64,000 nucleotides of DNA from Psychrobacillus mangrovi (GCF_037104765.1 NZ_JBAWSY010000011.1:40254-104253), one strand, 5' to 3'. Shown: positions 43,109 through 52,192, counted from the first letter of the stretch. The notes: a model not told the origin generated them from the letters alone. Translations and numbers: made by a program.

Positions 43109-44164
43109 ATGGCTTGGCAAGGTTTAATAGAAGAATATAAAGAATTTTTACCTGTAACAGAAAGAACACCAAAATTAACATTACTCGAGGGAAATACTCC
43201 TCTTATTAAATTAAATAACTTGTCAATTGAACTAGGGATTGAACTTTACGGAAAAGTAGAGGGCGCAAATCCTACTGGTTCATTTAAAGATCGTGGAATG
43301 GTTTTCGCTGTTGCTAAAGCAATTGAAGATGGCAGTGAATGTGTTATTTGTGCATCTACAGGAAATACTTCAGCAGCTGCCTCGGCATACGCTGCTCGTG
43401 CAGGTATAAAATCGATCGTTGTCATCCCAAAAGGTAAAGTTGCTCTTGGTAAATTAGCTCAGGCTTGTATGTATGGAGCTAAAATTATTGAAATCGATGG
43501 AAACTTTGATGATGCACTTCAAATCGTTCGAAAAGTTAGCGAAACTTCTCCGGTTGCATTAGTTAATTCTGTAAACCCATATCGTTTAGAAGGGCAAAAA
43601 ACTGCTGCTTTTGAAATTGTCGACGCTTTAGGTTCTTCTCCAGACTTTCTGTGTATTCCAGTTGGAAACGCTGGTAACATCAGTGCTTACTGGAAAGGCT
43701 TCAAAGAATATAACGAAGTAAAACAATCCGGCTTACCTAAAATGTTCGGTTTTGAAGCAGAAGGCTCCGCTGCAATCGTACAAGGTGCTCCAATTGCTAA
43801 CCCAGAAACAGTTGCAACAGCGATTCGTATTGGAAACCCAGCAAGCTGGTCTTTAGCGGAAGCGGCTCGTGACGAATCTGGCGGTATTATTGATTCTGTC
43901 ACAGATGAAGAAATTTTAAACGCCTATCAGTTAATCGCTAGTCGTGAAGGGATATTTGTAGAACCTGGATCTGCTGCATCTTTAGCTGGAGTAATTAAAT
44001 CTGTGAAAAATGGAAAAATTGCTGCTGGTAGTAAAGTTGTTACTGTGTTTACAGGTAACGGTTTAAAAGATCCAGATACTGCAATGAGTGTGTCAACAGT
44101 TGATTTAGTTTCTTTAAAAAATGATGAAGATGAAATACGTCAATATATTGAGGGAGTATTATGA
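43109..44164 (+). CDS. thrC: Threonine synthase
   Basis: PLP enzyme converting O-phosphohomoserine to threonine. 351 residues, the short Bacillus type. TLLEGNTPLIKL is followed by the PLP lysine in NPTGSFKDRGM, CASTGNTSAAASAYAARAGIKS, the phosphate-binding PVGNAGNISAYWKGFKEY and EPGSAASLAGV. The stop overlaps thrB by ATGA. No hom gene is adjacent, unlike the hom-thrC-thrB order of B. subtilis. Confidence 0.96.
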   Translation: MAWQGLIEEYKEFLPVTERTPKLTLLEGNTPLIKLNNLSIELGIELYGKVEGANPTGSFKDRGMVFAVAKAIEDGSECVICASTGNTSAAASAYAARAGIKSIVVIPKGKVALGKLAQACMYGAKIIEIDGNFDDALQIVRKVSETSPVALVNSVNPYRLEGQKTAAFEIVDALGSSPDFLCIPVGNAGNISAYWKGFKEYNEVKQSGLPKMFGFEAEGSAAIVQGAPIANPETVATAIRIGNPASWSLAEAARDESGGIIDSVTDEEILNAYQLIASREGIFVEPGSAASLAGVIKSVKNGKIAAGSKVVTVFTGNGLKDPDTAMSVSTVDLVSLKNDEDEIRQYIEGVL

Positions 44165-45084
44165 GTAAAAAATGGTCTATTTCAATACCTGCAAGTACAG
44201 CTAACTTAGGCCCTGGTTTTGATTCGATCGGAATAGCTTTAGATAAATATTTAAAAGTTGATGTGGAAGTTTCGGAGAATTGGAAGATTGATAATTTATC
44301 AGATAACCTTCCAGAGGTTCTATATCCACAAGATCATTTAATGGTGCAAGCTGCGCAAAAAACTGCCCAAATGCACGGGTTAGAATTACCCGCTTGCCAT
44401 TTAGAAGTTAAAAGTGAAATTCCCCTTGCCCGGGGTATGGGTAGTAGCGCTTCAGCAATCGTCGCAGGAATTGAAGTCGCTAACCAAGTGCTCGACCTTC
44501 AGCTTACTTCACAAGACAAGCTAAAAGTAGCTACTTCTATGGAAGGTCATCCTGATAATGCTGCTGCATCTATTTACGGAGGCTTTACCATTTCATCAAG
44601 TGCTGAAAATGGAGAAATTCACGTGTTTCATACGGTTAATGTTGATGCTGCTTTTGTTTTATTCATTCCAAACTTTGAATTAAAAACAGAAAAAGCTAGA
44701 AATGCTTTACCTGAAACTTATTCTCGTAAAATCGCCGCACAAGCAAGTGCAGTATCCAATTTATTAATAGCAGCCCTTCTATCTCAATCGTTTGAACAAG
44801 CTGGTGTGTATATGGAAGAAGATTTATTCCACGAACCATATCGTCTAGACCTCATTTCAGAAAGTAGAGAGATTAAAATTGCTGCAAAAAAAGCTGGGGC
44901 ATACGGAACTTGTATAAGTGGAGCTGGCCCTACCCTCCTGTCTTTAGTAGAAAGAGGCACAGAAGAAGAGTTTATCTCTAGGTTAAGTGGTATATTCCCG
45001 AACTTTCAGCTTGTACCAGTGTCAATTAATCGAACAGGAATTGTCGCATCAAAAAATAAAAAGGGCAGTGCCGTTCTCTCTTAA
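44161..45084 (+). CDS. thrB: Homoserine kinase
   Basis: GHMP kinase making O-phosphohomoserine for ThrC. 307 residues: ISIPASTANLGPGFDSIGIA, the ATP loop PLARGMGSSASAIVAGIEVAN, GHPDNAAASIYGGF and the C-terminal GAYGTCISGAGPTLLSL. It is translationally coupled to thrC. Its stop TAA (45082-45084) lies inside the loop of the terminator hairpin that follows. Confidence 0.96.
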   Translation: MSKKWSISIPASTANLGPGFDSIGIALDKYLKVDVEVSENWKIDNLSDNLPEVLYPQDHLMVQAAQKTAQMHGLELPACHLEVKSEIPLARGMGSSASAIVAGIEVANQVLDLQLTSQDKLKVATSMEGHPDNAAASIYGGFTISSSAENGEIHVFHTVNVDAAFVLFIPNFELKTEKARNALPETYSRKIAAQASAVSNLLIAALLSQSFEQAGVYMEEDLFHEPYRLDLISESREIKIAAKKAGAYGTCISGAGPTLLSLVERGTEEEFISRLSGIFPNFQLVPVSINRTGIVASKNKKGSAVLS

Positions 45085-45104
45085 GAGAATTGCACTGCCT
45101 TTCG
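45061..45104 (+). terminator. Terminator overlapping the end of thrB
   Basis: The outer stem AGGGCAGTGC pairs with GCACTGCCT; the inner stem TTCTCT/AGAGAA encloses the thrB stop codon. Confidence 0.8.
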
Positions 45105-45127
45105 TTTGTCTTTCAGAAGTTTAGTTA

Positions 45128-45937
45128 CTACATCATTAATACTAAACTTAACGCCATCACAAGCATTCCAGCTACAACTCCGTAAATAGAAGAGTGCGCT
45201 TCATCATATTTTCTTGCAGCCGGTAATAGTTCATCTAAAGAAATAAAAACCATGATTCCTGCAACTGCTGCAAAGACAACTCCAAATACTACTCCATTTA
45301 AGAATGGCAATAATATTAAAAACGCAACAATTGCACCCACAGGTTCTGCAAGTCCAGAAAGAAACGATAATTTGAATGCCTTTTTACGATTTCCGGTCGC
45401 ATAATAAATAGGAACTGCAACAGCAATACCTTCTGGAATGTTGTGAATAGCTACCGCTATTGCTATAGCAATCCCTAAATTTGGATCCTGCAACGCAGAA
45501 GCAAATGTTGCTATACCCTCTGGAAAGTTGTGTATCCCAATAGCAAGCGCAGTAAACATTCCCATTTTCATTAGTTTTGTGTATTCGGCATTAGTTGGTG
45601 CCACATCCATATCTTCTACACTCTTCGCTTCATGTGGGTTGCCAAGACTAGGTAATAGACGGTCTATAATTGCAATAAAAATCATTCCACCAAAAAAACC
45701 AGCTATAGTCATCCAGTAACCATTCTTCTCACCTAGTTCTGCTACTAACGATACTTTTGCTTTCACAAATATTTCTACTAAAGATACATATATCATCACA
45801 CCTGCTGAGAATCCTAACGCAACAGACAAAAATTTTGTATTTGTTCGAGAAGTTAACAAAGATAGCAAACTGCCTATTCCTGTTGCTAACCCCGCAAACA
45901 ATGTAAGTAATAGTGCAAAAACAACATTGCCTTCCAT
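45128..45937 (-). CDS. ZIP-family divalent metal transporter (ZupT-like)
   Basis: About 269 residues from the ATG at 45937; the longer frame to 46003 adds a polar tail before the first helix. Eight helices. The ZIP metal-path motifs are HNFPEGIATFASAL (helix 4) and HNIPEGIAVAVPIY (helix 5), with SGLAEPVGAI in helix 6. It imports Zn(II), Fe(II) or Mn(II). No regulator binding site was seen. Confidence 0.9.
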   Translation of the reverse strand: MEGNVVFALLLTLFAGLATGIGSLLSLLTSRTNTKFLSVALGFSAGVMIYVSLVEIFVKAKVSLVAELGEKNGYWMTIAGFFGGMIFIAIIDRLLPSLGNPHEAKSVEDMDVAPTNAEYTKLMKMGMFTALAIGIHNFPEGIATFASALQDPNLGIAIAIAVAIHNIPEGIAVAVPIYYATGNRKKAFKLSFLSGLAEPVGAIVAFLILLPFLNGVVFGVVFAAVAGIMVFISLDELLPAARKYDEAHSSIYGVVAGMLVMALSLVLMM

Positions 45938-46025
45938 TGTACCAACTTCTTTCTCCTCAATGATTAACCACTTTATTATACGCAATAAGTTTCCTTCGTG
46001 CAACTCTTTTCAATTAAAGAAAACA

Positions 46026-46679
46026 TTAAAAAGCAGGCGCTTTATTAATAAACTCCCCAATTTTTATCCAATCCTTCTCCAATGCCTCCCGATGAGATGG
46101 TCGGTAAAATACTGCAGCTGGATGATACGTTGGCATAATAATATATTCTTCTTTTGACCATTTATACACACTTTCCTCAAGTGAAGCAAGGTGCTGCACG
46201 GGATGCTTAATGATTTGGCCATGTAACTCTGATATCCTTACTTCCTTACCTAGTAAGCGCTGAAGCCCTACATTTCCTAAAGTCACAATAACAACTGGTG
46301 AAATATTTTTTAATTCAAAATCGAGGAGTGGCGCGTGAGCTATAATTTCCTGCTGAGTAGGTGGCCTATTATACTTTTTTTCCGTTATTTCCCCATTTCT
46401 CATTTTCTTCTCTTTCCATTGAAATGGTCTACTTCTTACAGCACTTGTCATATACACATCATCTCTCGTCAGGTTGATACTGTTCAGTGATTTGGCTAAT
46501 TCGTTTCCAGCTCTTCCTATGAACGGTATCCCTTGAATTGCTTCATTTTCTCCTGGTGCCTCTCCAATTAACATTATTGTAGGGTCTTTGGGACCTCTCC
46601 CTTTCACAAAACCTTCTACTGGGAAGCCTTCTATTCTTTTCATTCCAAGTTTGACTAGTTCATCTGGTAGCTCAAACAT
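46026..46679 (-). CDS. Uracil-DNA glycosylase superfamily protein lacking cysteines
   Basis: 217 residues if started at ATG 46679 (GAAGGGA upstream); the frame is open back to 46778. Motif A is IGEAPGENEAIQGIPFIGRAG, as in family 4 UDGs, and motif B is PTYHPAAVFYRPSHR. There is not one Cys in the protein, so the [4Fe-4S] cluster of family 4 cannot form. It may be an iron-free UDG branch or a non-catalytic relative. Confidence 0.85.
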   Translation of the reverse strand: MFELPDELVKLGMKRIEGFPVEGFVKGRGPKDPTIMLIGEAPGENEAIQGIPFIGRAGNELAKSLNSINLTRDDVYMTSAVRSRPFQWKEKKMRNGEITEKKYNRPPTQQEIIAHAPLLDFELKNISPVVIVTLGNVGLQRLLGKEVRISELHGQIIKHPVQHLASLEESVYKWSKEEYIIMPTYHPAAVFYRPSHREALEKDWIKIGEFINKAPAF

Positions 46680-46725
46680 ATACGTTATCCCTTCTAAAAA
46701 ATCCTCTCCTATAAAGGAAAGGATT

Positions 46726-47337
46726 TTAGTCAATATTCTTATTGTAACTCCTGTTTCTCCATTCATACCATAAGGCAACTAATACAAACCATGTATACCC
46801 TACCATCCATCCAGCAAACACATCGGAAGCATAATGACGACTCTCTGCAACACGAGATAGGCCAATCATCATTGCAAGAAGAATCGCGCCAACCCATGTA
46901 AAAATTTTGATCTTATTATTTGCTTGATGAGCTGTCAATAAATAGGCAATGGTAAATATATAAAGTAAACCAACCATTGCATGACCAGAAGGAAAACTAA
47001 AGGTCTCTAATTGATGTGGAACATCTGGTCGTTCTCTTTGAATCCACTTTTTTAATAATTGATTCAAAACATTTCCTACACCTACTGAAAATAAAACAAA
47101 GAGCATACCTCTATAGTTTCTTGAATGTAGCCACAAATAGATTATTAATAGAAGCATGGCAAATAATATAAATTTCGTTTCCCCTATATAATGAAAATAA
47201 GTTATAAAATCATTTCCTGCAAGAAGATCGGACATTGTATAGTCTATTGATATAATTTCGTCCTTCGTAACTTTTAGAAATAACATAACAAAGCCTATCA
47301 ATGTAACTAGTCCTAGTGGATAAAACCACTTCTTCAC
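46726..47337 (-). CDS. PAP2-type membrane phosphatase
   Basis: 203 residues with six predicted helices. The three phosphatase motifs are KKWIQRERP, FSFPSGHAM and GLSRVAESRHYASDVFAG, with the catalytic His in the last two. Members remove phosphate from undecaprenyl pyrophosphate, phosphatidic acid or related lipids at the outer membrane face. The Udg-like gene follows 46 nt downstream on the same strand. Confidence 0.92.
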   Translation of the reverse strand: MKKWFYPLGLVTLIGFVMLFLKVTKDEIISIDYTMSDLLAGNDFITYFHYIGETKFILFAMLLLIIYLWLHSRNYRGMLFVLFSVGVGNVLNQLLKKWIQRERPDVPHQLETFSFPSGHAMVGLLYIFTIAYLLTAHQANNKIKIFTWVGAILLAMMIGLSRVAESRHYASDVFAGWMVGYTWFVLVALWYEWRNRSYNKNID

Positions 47338-47429
47338 AAAATCCCCTCCTAACCATTACAAAAAGTATAAGCCAGATAATATGTTATGTACATCAAAATA
47401 TAAGCAACTATTTGATTGAGCGATTCCAC

Positions 47430-47463
47430 AAAAAAATCCACAAGGAACGAGCTCCTTGTGGAT
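47430..47463 (-). terminator. Terminator of the yclNOPQ-isdG operon
   Basis: ATCCACAAGGA (47436-47446) pairs with TCCTTGTGGAT (47453-47463); a T tract follows on the minus strand. Confidence 0.9.
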
Positions 47464-47469
47464 TACAAA

Positions 47470-47778
47470 TTATTTACTTACTTTTACTTCATAAACATTT
47501 TGGCTGGATTCAATAATATAATCAGGTTTCGGCTTTCCGATATTCGCTTTGTGACCAGCAATATGCTCGGGGCTCTTTTCCCAATTCTTCCAGTCCTCTT
47601 CCGAAGACCAACCTACTACTACAAGAACTTCTTCTTCGCCTCGGCGAACTTTTTTCACTAGAACTTCTAACTTTTCAAAGCCCGGTTGCTTTTCAAGTTT
47701 TCCTTCTCCCTGAAAACGCTCCACCACACTAGACGAAAAACCTTCTTTTATGACCATACGTTTTATTTGATAAAACAT
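47470..47778 (-). CDS. Heme-degrading monooxygenase, IsdG/HmoA type
   Basis: 102 residues of the dimeric alpha/beta-barrel (ABM) fold. KLEKQPGFEKLEVL and VVVGWSSEEDWKNWEKSPEHIAGH carry the Trp and His used by IsdG-type enzymes to open heme and release iron. It starts 1 nt after the yclQ stop, so it is the last gene of the siderophore operon. Iron-regulated heme degradation fits. Confidence 0.85.
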   Translation of the reverse strand: MFYQIKRMVIKEGFSSSVVERFQGEGKLEKQPGFEKLEVLVKKVRRGEEEVLVVVGWSSEEDWKNWEKSPEHIAGHKANIGKPKPDYIIESSQNVYEVKVSK

Positions 47779-47779
47779 A

Positions 47780-48769
47780 TTATTTAATCGCCTCTAGGAC
47801 AGCATCAATTTTTGCATTTTCTGATTCAATACCGCCACCTGATAAGTACCAAACCTCTGGATCTAAGTAAAATACTTTACCATTTTTAACAGCATTTGTT
47901 TTACTTACGATTTCATTTTCAATTGCCGCTTTTGTGCCAGACTCCCCTTCTGATGCTACTGCATCACGGTCCACTACAAATAAGATATCTGGATTTTGCT
48001 CTAACACATACTCATAAGAAACACTTTGACCATGTGTAGAAGCTTCTAAGTTTTCATCAACCGCTTTAAAACCATATACATCATGAACTACTCCAAAACG
48101 TGAACCAGGACCAAATGCACTTAATTCACCCTCAGATGCAAGTACTACTAAAGCCTTTTCTTCGATGCTTTTCGTTTTCTCTGCTAATTCTGCAATTTTA
48201 ACGTCAATTGCTTCTAAAGCTGCAGTTGCTTCTGCTTCTTTACCAAATATTTTACCCGCTAACTCTGTATTAGCTTTGAATGAATTCATGTAGTCAGTAT
48301 TATCAACTCCGACATAAACAGTAGGGGCAATTTTACTTAATTCTTCATAAGCGTCTGCTTGACGATTAGAGATAAAAATTACATCTGGATTCATCATACT
48401 AATTGCTTCAAAATCTGGTTCTTTTAAAGCTCCAGCATTTTTGTATGCAGCTTCATCTGCATATTTACTTAAGTATTTAGGTACATTGCTTTGTGACACT
48501 GCCGCAACGTCAACCTCTAGAGAATCTAATGTATCTAAGAAACCATAGTCAAATACAACAACTGTTTCAGGCTTTTTCTCTAGTGTTACTTCTTTATATC
48601 CTTCAGGTTGAGGAATAGTTAATGGAAAAACAGACGATGCTTCACTTGATCCTGTTGTTTTTTCTGAATTATTTTCTTTTGCAGTTGACGCATCTTCGTT
48701 TGAACCACATGCAGCAAGCAAAAGAACTAGCATTGCAAAAATCACAGCTAAGAATTTCTTGTTTTTCAT
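47780..48769 (-). CDS. yclQ: Siderophore-binding lipoprotein (YclQ-like)
   Basis: 329 residues. A lipoprotein signal with lipobox LLLAACG is followed by a Ser/Thr/Glu-rich linker and a periplasmic-binding-protein type III fold (PETVVVFDYGFLDTLDSL, PDVIFISNRQADAYEEL, AFGPGSRFGVVHDVYGF, NPDILFVVDRD). In B. subtilis YclQ binds petrobactin. The gene order permease-permease-ATPase-binding protein equals yclNOPQ, which supports this name. Petrobactin as ligand is inference. Confidence 0.9.
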   Translation of the reverse strand: MKNKKFLAVIFAMLVLLLAACGSNEDASTAKENNSEKTTGSSEASSVFPLTIPQPEGYKEVTLEKKPETVVVFDYGFLDTLDSLEVDVAAVSQSNVPKYLSKYADEAAYKNAGALKEPDFEAISMMNPDVIFISNRQADAYEELSKIAPTVYVGVDNTDYMNSFKANTELAGKIFGKEAEATAALEAIDVKIAELAEKTKSIEEKALVVLASEGELSAFGPGSRFGVVHDVYGFKAVDENLEASTHGQSVSYEYVLEQNPDILFVVDRDAVASEGESGTKAAIENEIVSKTNAVKNGKVFYLDPEVWYLSGGGIESENAKIDAVLEAIK

Positions 48770-48789
48770 ATGTTAATATCTCCTTTTTC

Positions 48790-49551
48790 TTATGAATTAA
48801 AATAAACGCAAATACGGCAGCTATTCATTTCTTGAATCGGAATATCCATGTCATAAATCTCTTTTAATGCATCAGAGTTAATGATTTCATGAGTTGGACC
48901 ATCTTTGATCACACGACCATCCTTCAATGCAACAATGTAGTCTGAATATACGGATGCAAAGTTAATATCATGCAATACGATGACAACCGTTTTGCCTAAC
49001 TCTTCAACAAGCTTGCGAAGGATTTTCATAATTTGTACAGAATGCTTCATATCTAAATTATTTAACGGCTCATCTAGTAAAATGTACTCTGTATCTTGTG
49101 CAATAACCATTGCGATGAAAGCACGTTGACGTTGACCACCAGATAGTTCATCTAAATAGCTATCCTCGATATCAGCTAAATTCATGTACTCAATTGCTTG
49201 ATCGATCATTTTCATGTCTTCCGTGTTTAAGCGTCCTTTAGAATAAGGAAAACGGCCAAATGACACTAATTCACGAATTGTTAAACGGACGTTCATATAG
49301 TTTGATTGTTTTAAAATGGATACGCGCTTTGAAAACTCATCGGATTTCCATTTACTCACATTTGATTTATCTAAAAGAACTTCACCTGTGTCTGCATCCA
49401 ATAAGCGACTAACCATTGATAAAAGAGTTGATTTTCCAGCACCATTAGGTCCGATAAATGATGTGATTTTCCCTGACTGGATATTAACACTTACGTTATC
49501 CACTACTGGCTTTTTAGAAAAATACTTTGTTACTTCTTTTACTTGTATCAT
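48790..49551 (-). CDS. yclP: Siderophore ABC transporter ATPase (YclP-like)
   Basis: 253 residues (B. subtilis YclP: 252). Walker A GPNGAGKST, signature ELSGGQRQRAF, Walker B YILLDEPLNNLD and switch VVIVLHDINFAS are all canonical. It powers iron-siderophore import with the two permeases upstream. Its start overlaps the yclO stop as ATGA. Confidence 0.94.
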   Translation of the reverse strand: MIQVKEVTKYFSKKPVVDNVSVNIQSGKITSFIGPNGAGKSTLLSMVSRLLDADTGEVLLDKSNVSKWKSDEFSKRVSILKQSNYMNVRLTIRELVSFGRFPYSKGRLNTEDMKMIDQAIEYMNLADIEDSYLDELSGGQRQRAFIAMVIAQDTEYILLDEPLNNLDMKHSVQIMKILRKLVEELGKTVVIVLHDINFASVYSDYIVALKDGRVIKDGPTHEIINSDALKEIYDMDIPIQEMNSCRICVYFNS

Positions 49552-50501
49552 GATGTAGCTCGACTCTCCTTTAGTAATAAATAAATGAAGTAAATTCCTC
49601 CGAGAAAGTTAATTATAACGCTCAGTGTTGTATCAAAAGTAAAGACTCGTTCTACAATCCACTGGCCTCCAATTAGTGCAATTAAACTCATGATGCTTGC
49701 TCCGATAATTAGAACCGAATGCTTATATGTGTTAAAGAATTGGTATGATAAGTTTGCAACGATTAAACCAAAGAATGTTATAGGGCCTACTAGTGCTGTA
49801 GAAGTAGCTATTAAAACAGCTGATAATACAAGCATTTTTTTTACTATTTTGTCGTAATCCACTCCAAGGTTGATGGCATTATCACGTCCAAGCGACAATA
49901 CGTCTAGTTCTCTAATCGTGCGCCAACCATATAGGATAACTAGGACGATAATAACCATCGCTAACCAAACTAAATCACTATTTACGTTGTTAAAACTTGC
50001 AAACATCTTATTTTGTAAACTTGTAAACTCATTAGGATCAATAAGTACTTGAAGAAACGTTGTAATACTTCCCAAAAATGTTCCCAGAATAATCCCTACA
50101 AGCAACAAGAAATAGATTGGGCGTTTCCCTGAGTTAAATAAAAAGCGATAAAGCAAAAGCGCGAAGCCAATCATTGCTAAAACAGAAATAAAGAAATTAT
50201 AATTTTTGTTTATAACTAAAATTGACATAGACCCAAAGAAGTAATAAATACATGTCTGTACTAACATGTATAACGAATCCAGCCCCATTACACTTGGAGT
50301 TAAAATTCTATTATGTGTAATAGTTTGAAAAATTACCGTTGAATACGCAATCGCTACTCCAGTAAGTCCCATTGCCAATACCTTTATAGCTCGACGCGGC
50401 AATGCATAATCATAACTTCCATTTAACCCTTGAAATAAATAAAGTGCTATACAAACTAATGCTAAAGCTAGTAATAAAATCATTTTTGTTCTGTTACGCA
50501 T
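49548..50501 (-). CDS. yclO: Siderophore ABC permease (YclO-like)
   Basis: 317 residues from the ATG at 50501, after GGGGGAAAG; the frame is open back to 50540 but that lies inside yclN. FecCD-type permease with nine or ten helices and the cytoplasmic LDVLSLGRDNAINLGVDYDKI segment that contacts the ATPase. It forms a heterodimer with YclN. The starts and stops of the four ycl genes overlap or nearly touch. Confidence 0.93.
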   Translation of the reverse strand: MRNRTKMILLLALALVCIALYLFQGLNGSYDYALPRRAIKVLAMGLTGVAIAYSTVIFQTITHNRILTPSVMGLDSLYMLVQTCIYYFFGSMSILVINKNYNFFISVLAMIGFALLLYRFLFNSGKRPIYFLLLVGIILGTFLGSITTFLQVLIDPNEFTSLQNKMFASFNNVNSDLVWLAMVIIVLVILYGWRTIRELDVLSLGRDNAINLGVDYDKIVKKMLVLSAVLIATSTALVGPITFFGLIVANLSYQFFNTYKHSVLIIGASIMSLIALIGGQWIVERVFTFDTTLSVIINFLGGIYFIYLLLKESRATS

Positions 50502-51444
50502 ATGCTTTCCCCCTAAACAGCAAGAATAGGAAGATCGCACTTCCGATTACACCGACTGTCATACTAATCGGGATTTCATAAGGGAAGATTAGTACCCTAC
50601 CCAGAATGTCGCATATCAACAAGAAAATGACTCCTAGCAATGCAGTATGTGGTAATGTTTTTTCTAAATGATCTCCTTTAAAGATGGATACGATATTAGG
50701 GATGATTAATCCTAAAAAGGGAATCATTCCAACTGTCAAAACAACCGTAGTAGAGATCAAAGCGACTAGCACTAATCCTAAATTTAATACTCTTTTGTAA
50801 GAAAGACCGAGGTTTTTTGCAAAATCCTCCCCCATTCCTGCTACAGTAAAGCGGTTAGCGTAAATATAGGCAATAATAAGTACTGGTACACTTATGTAAA
50901 GTAATTCATATCTGCCTTTTAATATTAAGGAGAAGTCTCCTTGTAACCAGACAGTGATGTTTTGAATAATATTTGATTTGTATGCGAAAAACGTCGTAAT
51001 AGAAGCTAAAATATTTCCAAACATCAGACCGACAAGCGGAACAAAAACTGCATCCTTAAATTTAATCCGATTCAGTATTTGCATGAATAGCAATGTAGCT
51101 GCTAGTGCAAATATAAATGCAAAAGAGATTTTTTGAATATACGTTGCATTAGTAAATACAAGCATCGAGATTAAAATACCTAAGCGAGTAGCATCAAGCG
51201 TACCTGCTGTTGTGGGTGATACAAATTTATTTCTACTAAGACTTTGCATAATTAAACCTGCGATACTCATTCCTGCTCCTGCGAGTATTATGGCAATCAG
51301 TCTAGGTATGCGACTAATGAGAAATATTTGTGTCTCCTCCGAAGTGATATCTAACAAATCCATTGGTGAGATTCTAGTAACACCAACAAAGAGAGATAAG
51401 AGAGAAAGTGCGACTAGTGCAATTATAAGATATCTTTTTTTCAT
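50494..51444 (-). CDS. yclN: Siderophore ABC permease (YclN-like)
   Basis: 316 residues from the ATG at 51444, after TGAGGA; this equals the B. subtilis YclN length. The frame runs back to 51498, but those codons lie over a Fur box. FecCD family: LIAIILAGAGMSIAGLIMQSL, VSPTTAGTLDATRLG and GEDFAKNLGLSYKRVLNLGL. First gene of the operon and next to the Fur sites. Confidence 0.93.
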   Translation of the reverse strand: MKKRYLIIALVALSLLSLFVGVTRISPMDLLDITSEETQIFLISRIPRLIAIILAGAGMSIAGLIMQSLSRNKFVSPTTAGTLDATRLGILISMLVFTNATYIQKISFAFIFALAATLLFMQILNRIKFKDAVFVPLVGLMFGNILASITTFFAYKSNIIQNITVWLQGDFSLILKGRYELLYISVPVLIIAYIYANRFTVAGMGEDFAKNLGLSYKRVLNLGLVLVALISTTVVLTVGMIPFLGLIIPNIVSIFKGDHLEKTLPHTALLGVIFLLICDILGRVLIFPYEIPISMTVGVIGSAIFLFLLFRGKAYA

Positions 51445-51482
51445 AGCTATCCTCAACATTTCTATTTGTGAAAGGGCGATAG

Positions 51483-51497
51483 TGAAAATCATTATCA
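51483..51497 (-). promoter_or_regulatory. Fur box 1, upstream of yclN
   Basis: TGAAAATCATTATCA, a 7-1-7 site with one mismatch from the Bacillus Fur consensus TGATAATNATTATCA, 39 bp before the yclN start codon. Confidence 0.85.
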
Positions 51498-51549
51498 TTT
51501 ACTCACAGTTTTTATTATAGCACCCTGACATGACAAGTCAACGGTTAAA

Positions 51550-51564
51550 TGAAAATGATTTTCA
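51550..51564 (-). promoter_or_regulatory. Fur box 2, upstream of yclN
   Basis: TGAAAATGATTTTCA, a perfect 7-1-7 palindrome, 106 bp before the yclN start. Two boxes 67 bp apart suggest tight iron repression. Confidence 0.8.
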
Positions 51565-51672
51565 ATTGATAATATACGTATATGCCAGATCATCCTATTT
51601 TATTTATATGAAGCAATTTCATAATTCAAATTTACATGAAAAAACACAAACAATATTATTGAATAGAGTATA

Positions 51673-51803
51673 GTTGATTTCCGCTATAGGCGGACGCTTT
51701 CCGCGGGGTGAGCGATAAGCCATCACCGCCGCTATGCGTCGCTTGTGATGGCTTATCTGTCTCACTCATCCCGCTGGAGTCGCCGCCTGTCACTCCAATC
51801 AAC
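51673..51803. repeat. Palindromic intergenic repeat E, 131 bp
   Basis: Outer arms GTTGATT (51673-51679) and AATCAAC (51797-51803) are complementary. The inner 13-bp arms 51714-51726 and 51745-51757 pair perfectly. It shares CGGACGCTTTCCGC and GGAGTCGCCGCC with the other GC-rich repeats in the window. No gene seen. Confidence 0.75.
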
Positions 51804-51989
51804 AAAGTGATATATGTTCGTTTGTATTAATGGCAAAGTACTATTTGGAATTAACTATAGTTAATTTCAAACGTGACGACAAAAGTATTTTTATAAACGG
51901 TTATGTTAAATAATAAATCTTCCTAATGAGGTTGCTTTATCCAATTAAAAGTAAAGATAGTGGATATCTATAAGGAATTGTTTATAAGA

Positions 51990-52192
51990 CAAGGACCACC
52001 ACGAAGACTCCTGTGGGAACAGCTTGAGCTGAAGACCCCGCAGTTGAGGGGAAGGCAATCTAAGTTCGCCGCATCCTGCTCCTTTGCAAAGCTCGTCGCA
52101 AAAGAACTTTTGCGGCAACGATTGCATGACCAACATCCTGTTGGCCTAGGAGGCTGAAGCCAAGCCCACGGAAAGCGAAGTGGTGGTCCTTG
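51990..52192. repeat. Palindromic repeat C, 203 bp, with a 34-nt insertion
   Basis: Bounded by a perfect 13-bp inverted repeat (51990-52002 with 52180-52192). The interior is the reverse complement of 34488-34625 and 56919-57056, interrupted at 52080-52113 by the 34-nt element that those copies lack at this point. Together with repeat E and the Fur boxes it fills the 51445-52387 gap. Confidence 0.85.
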
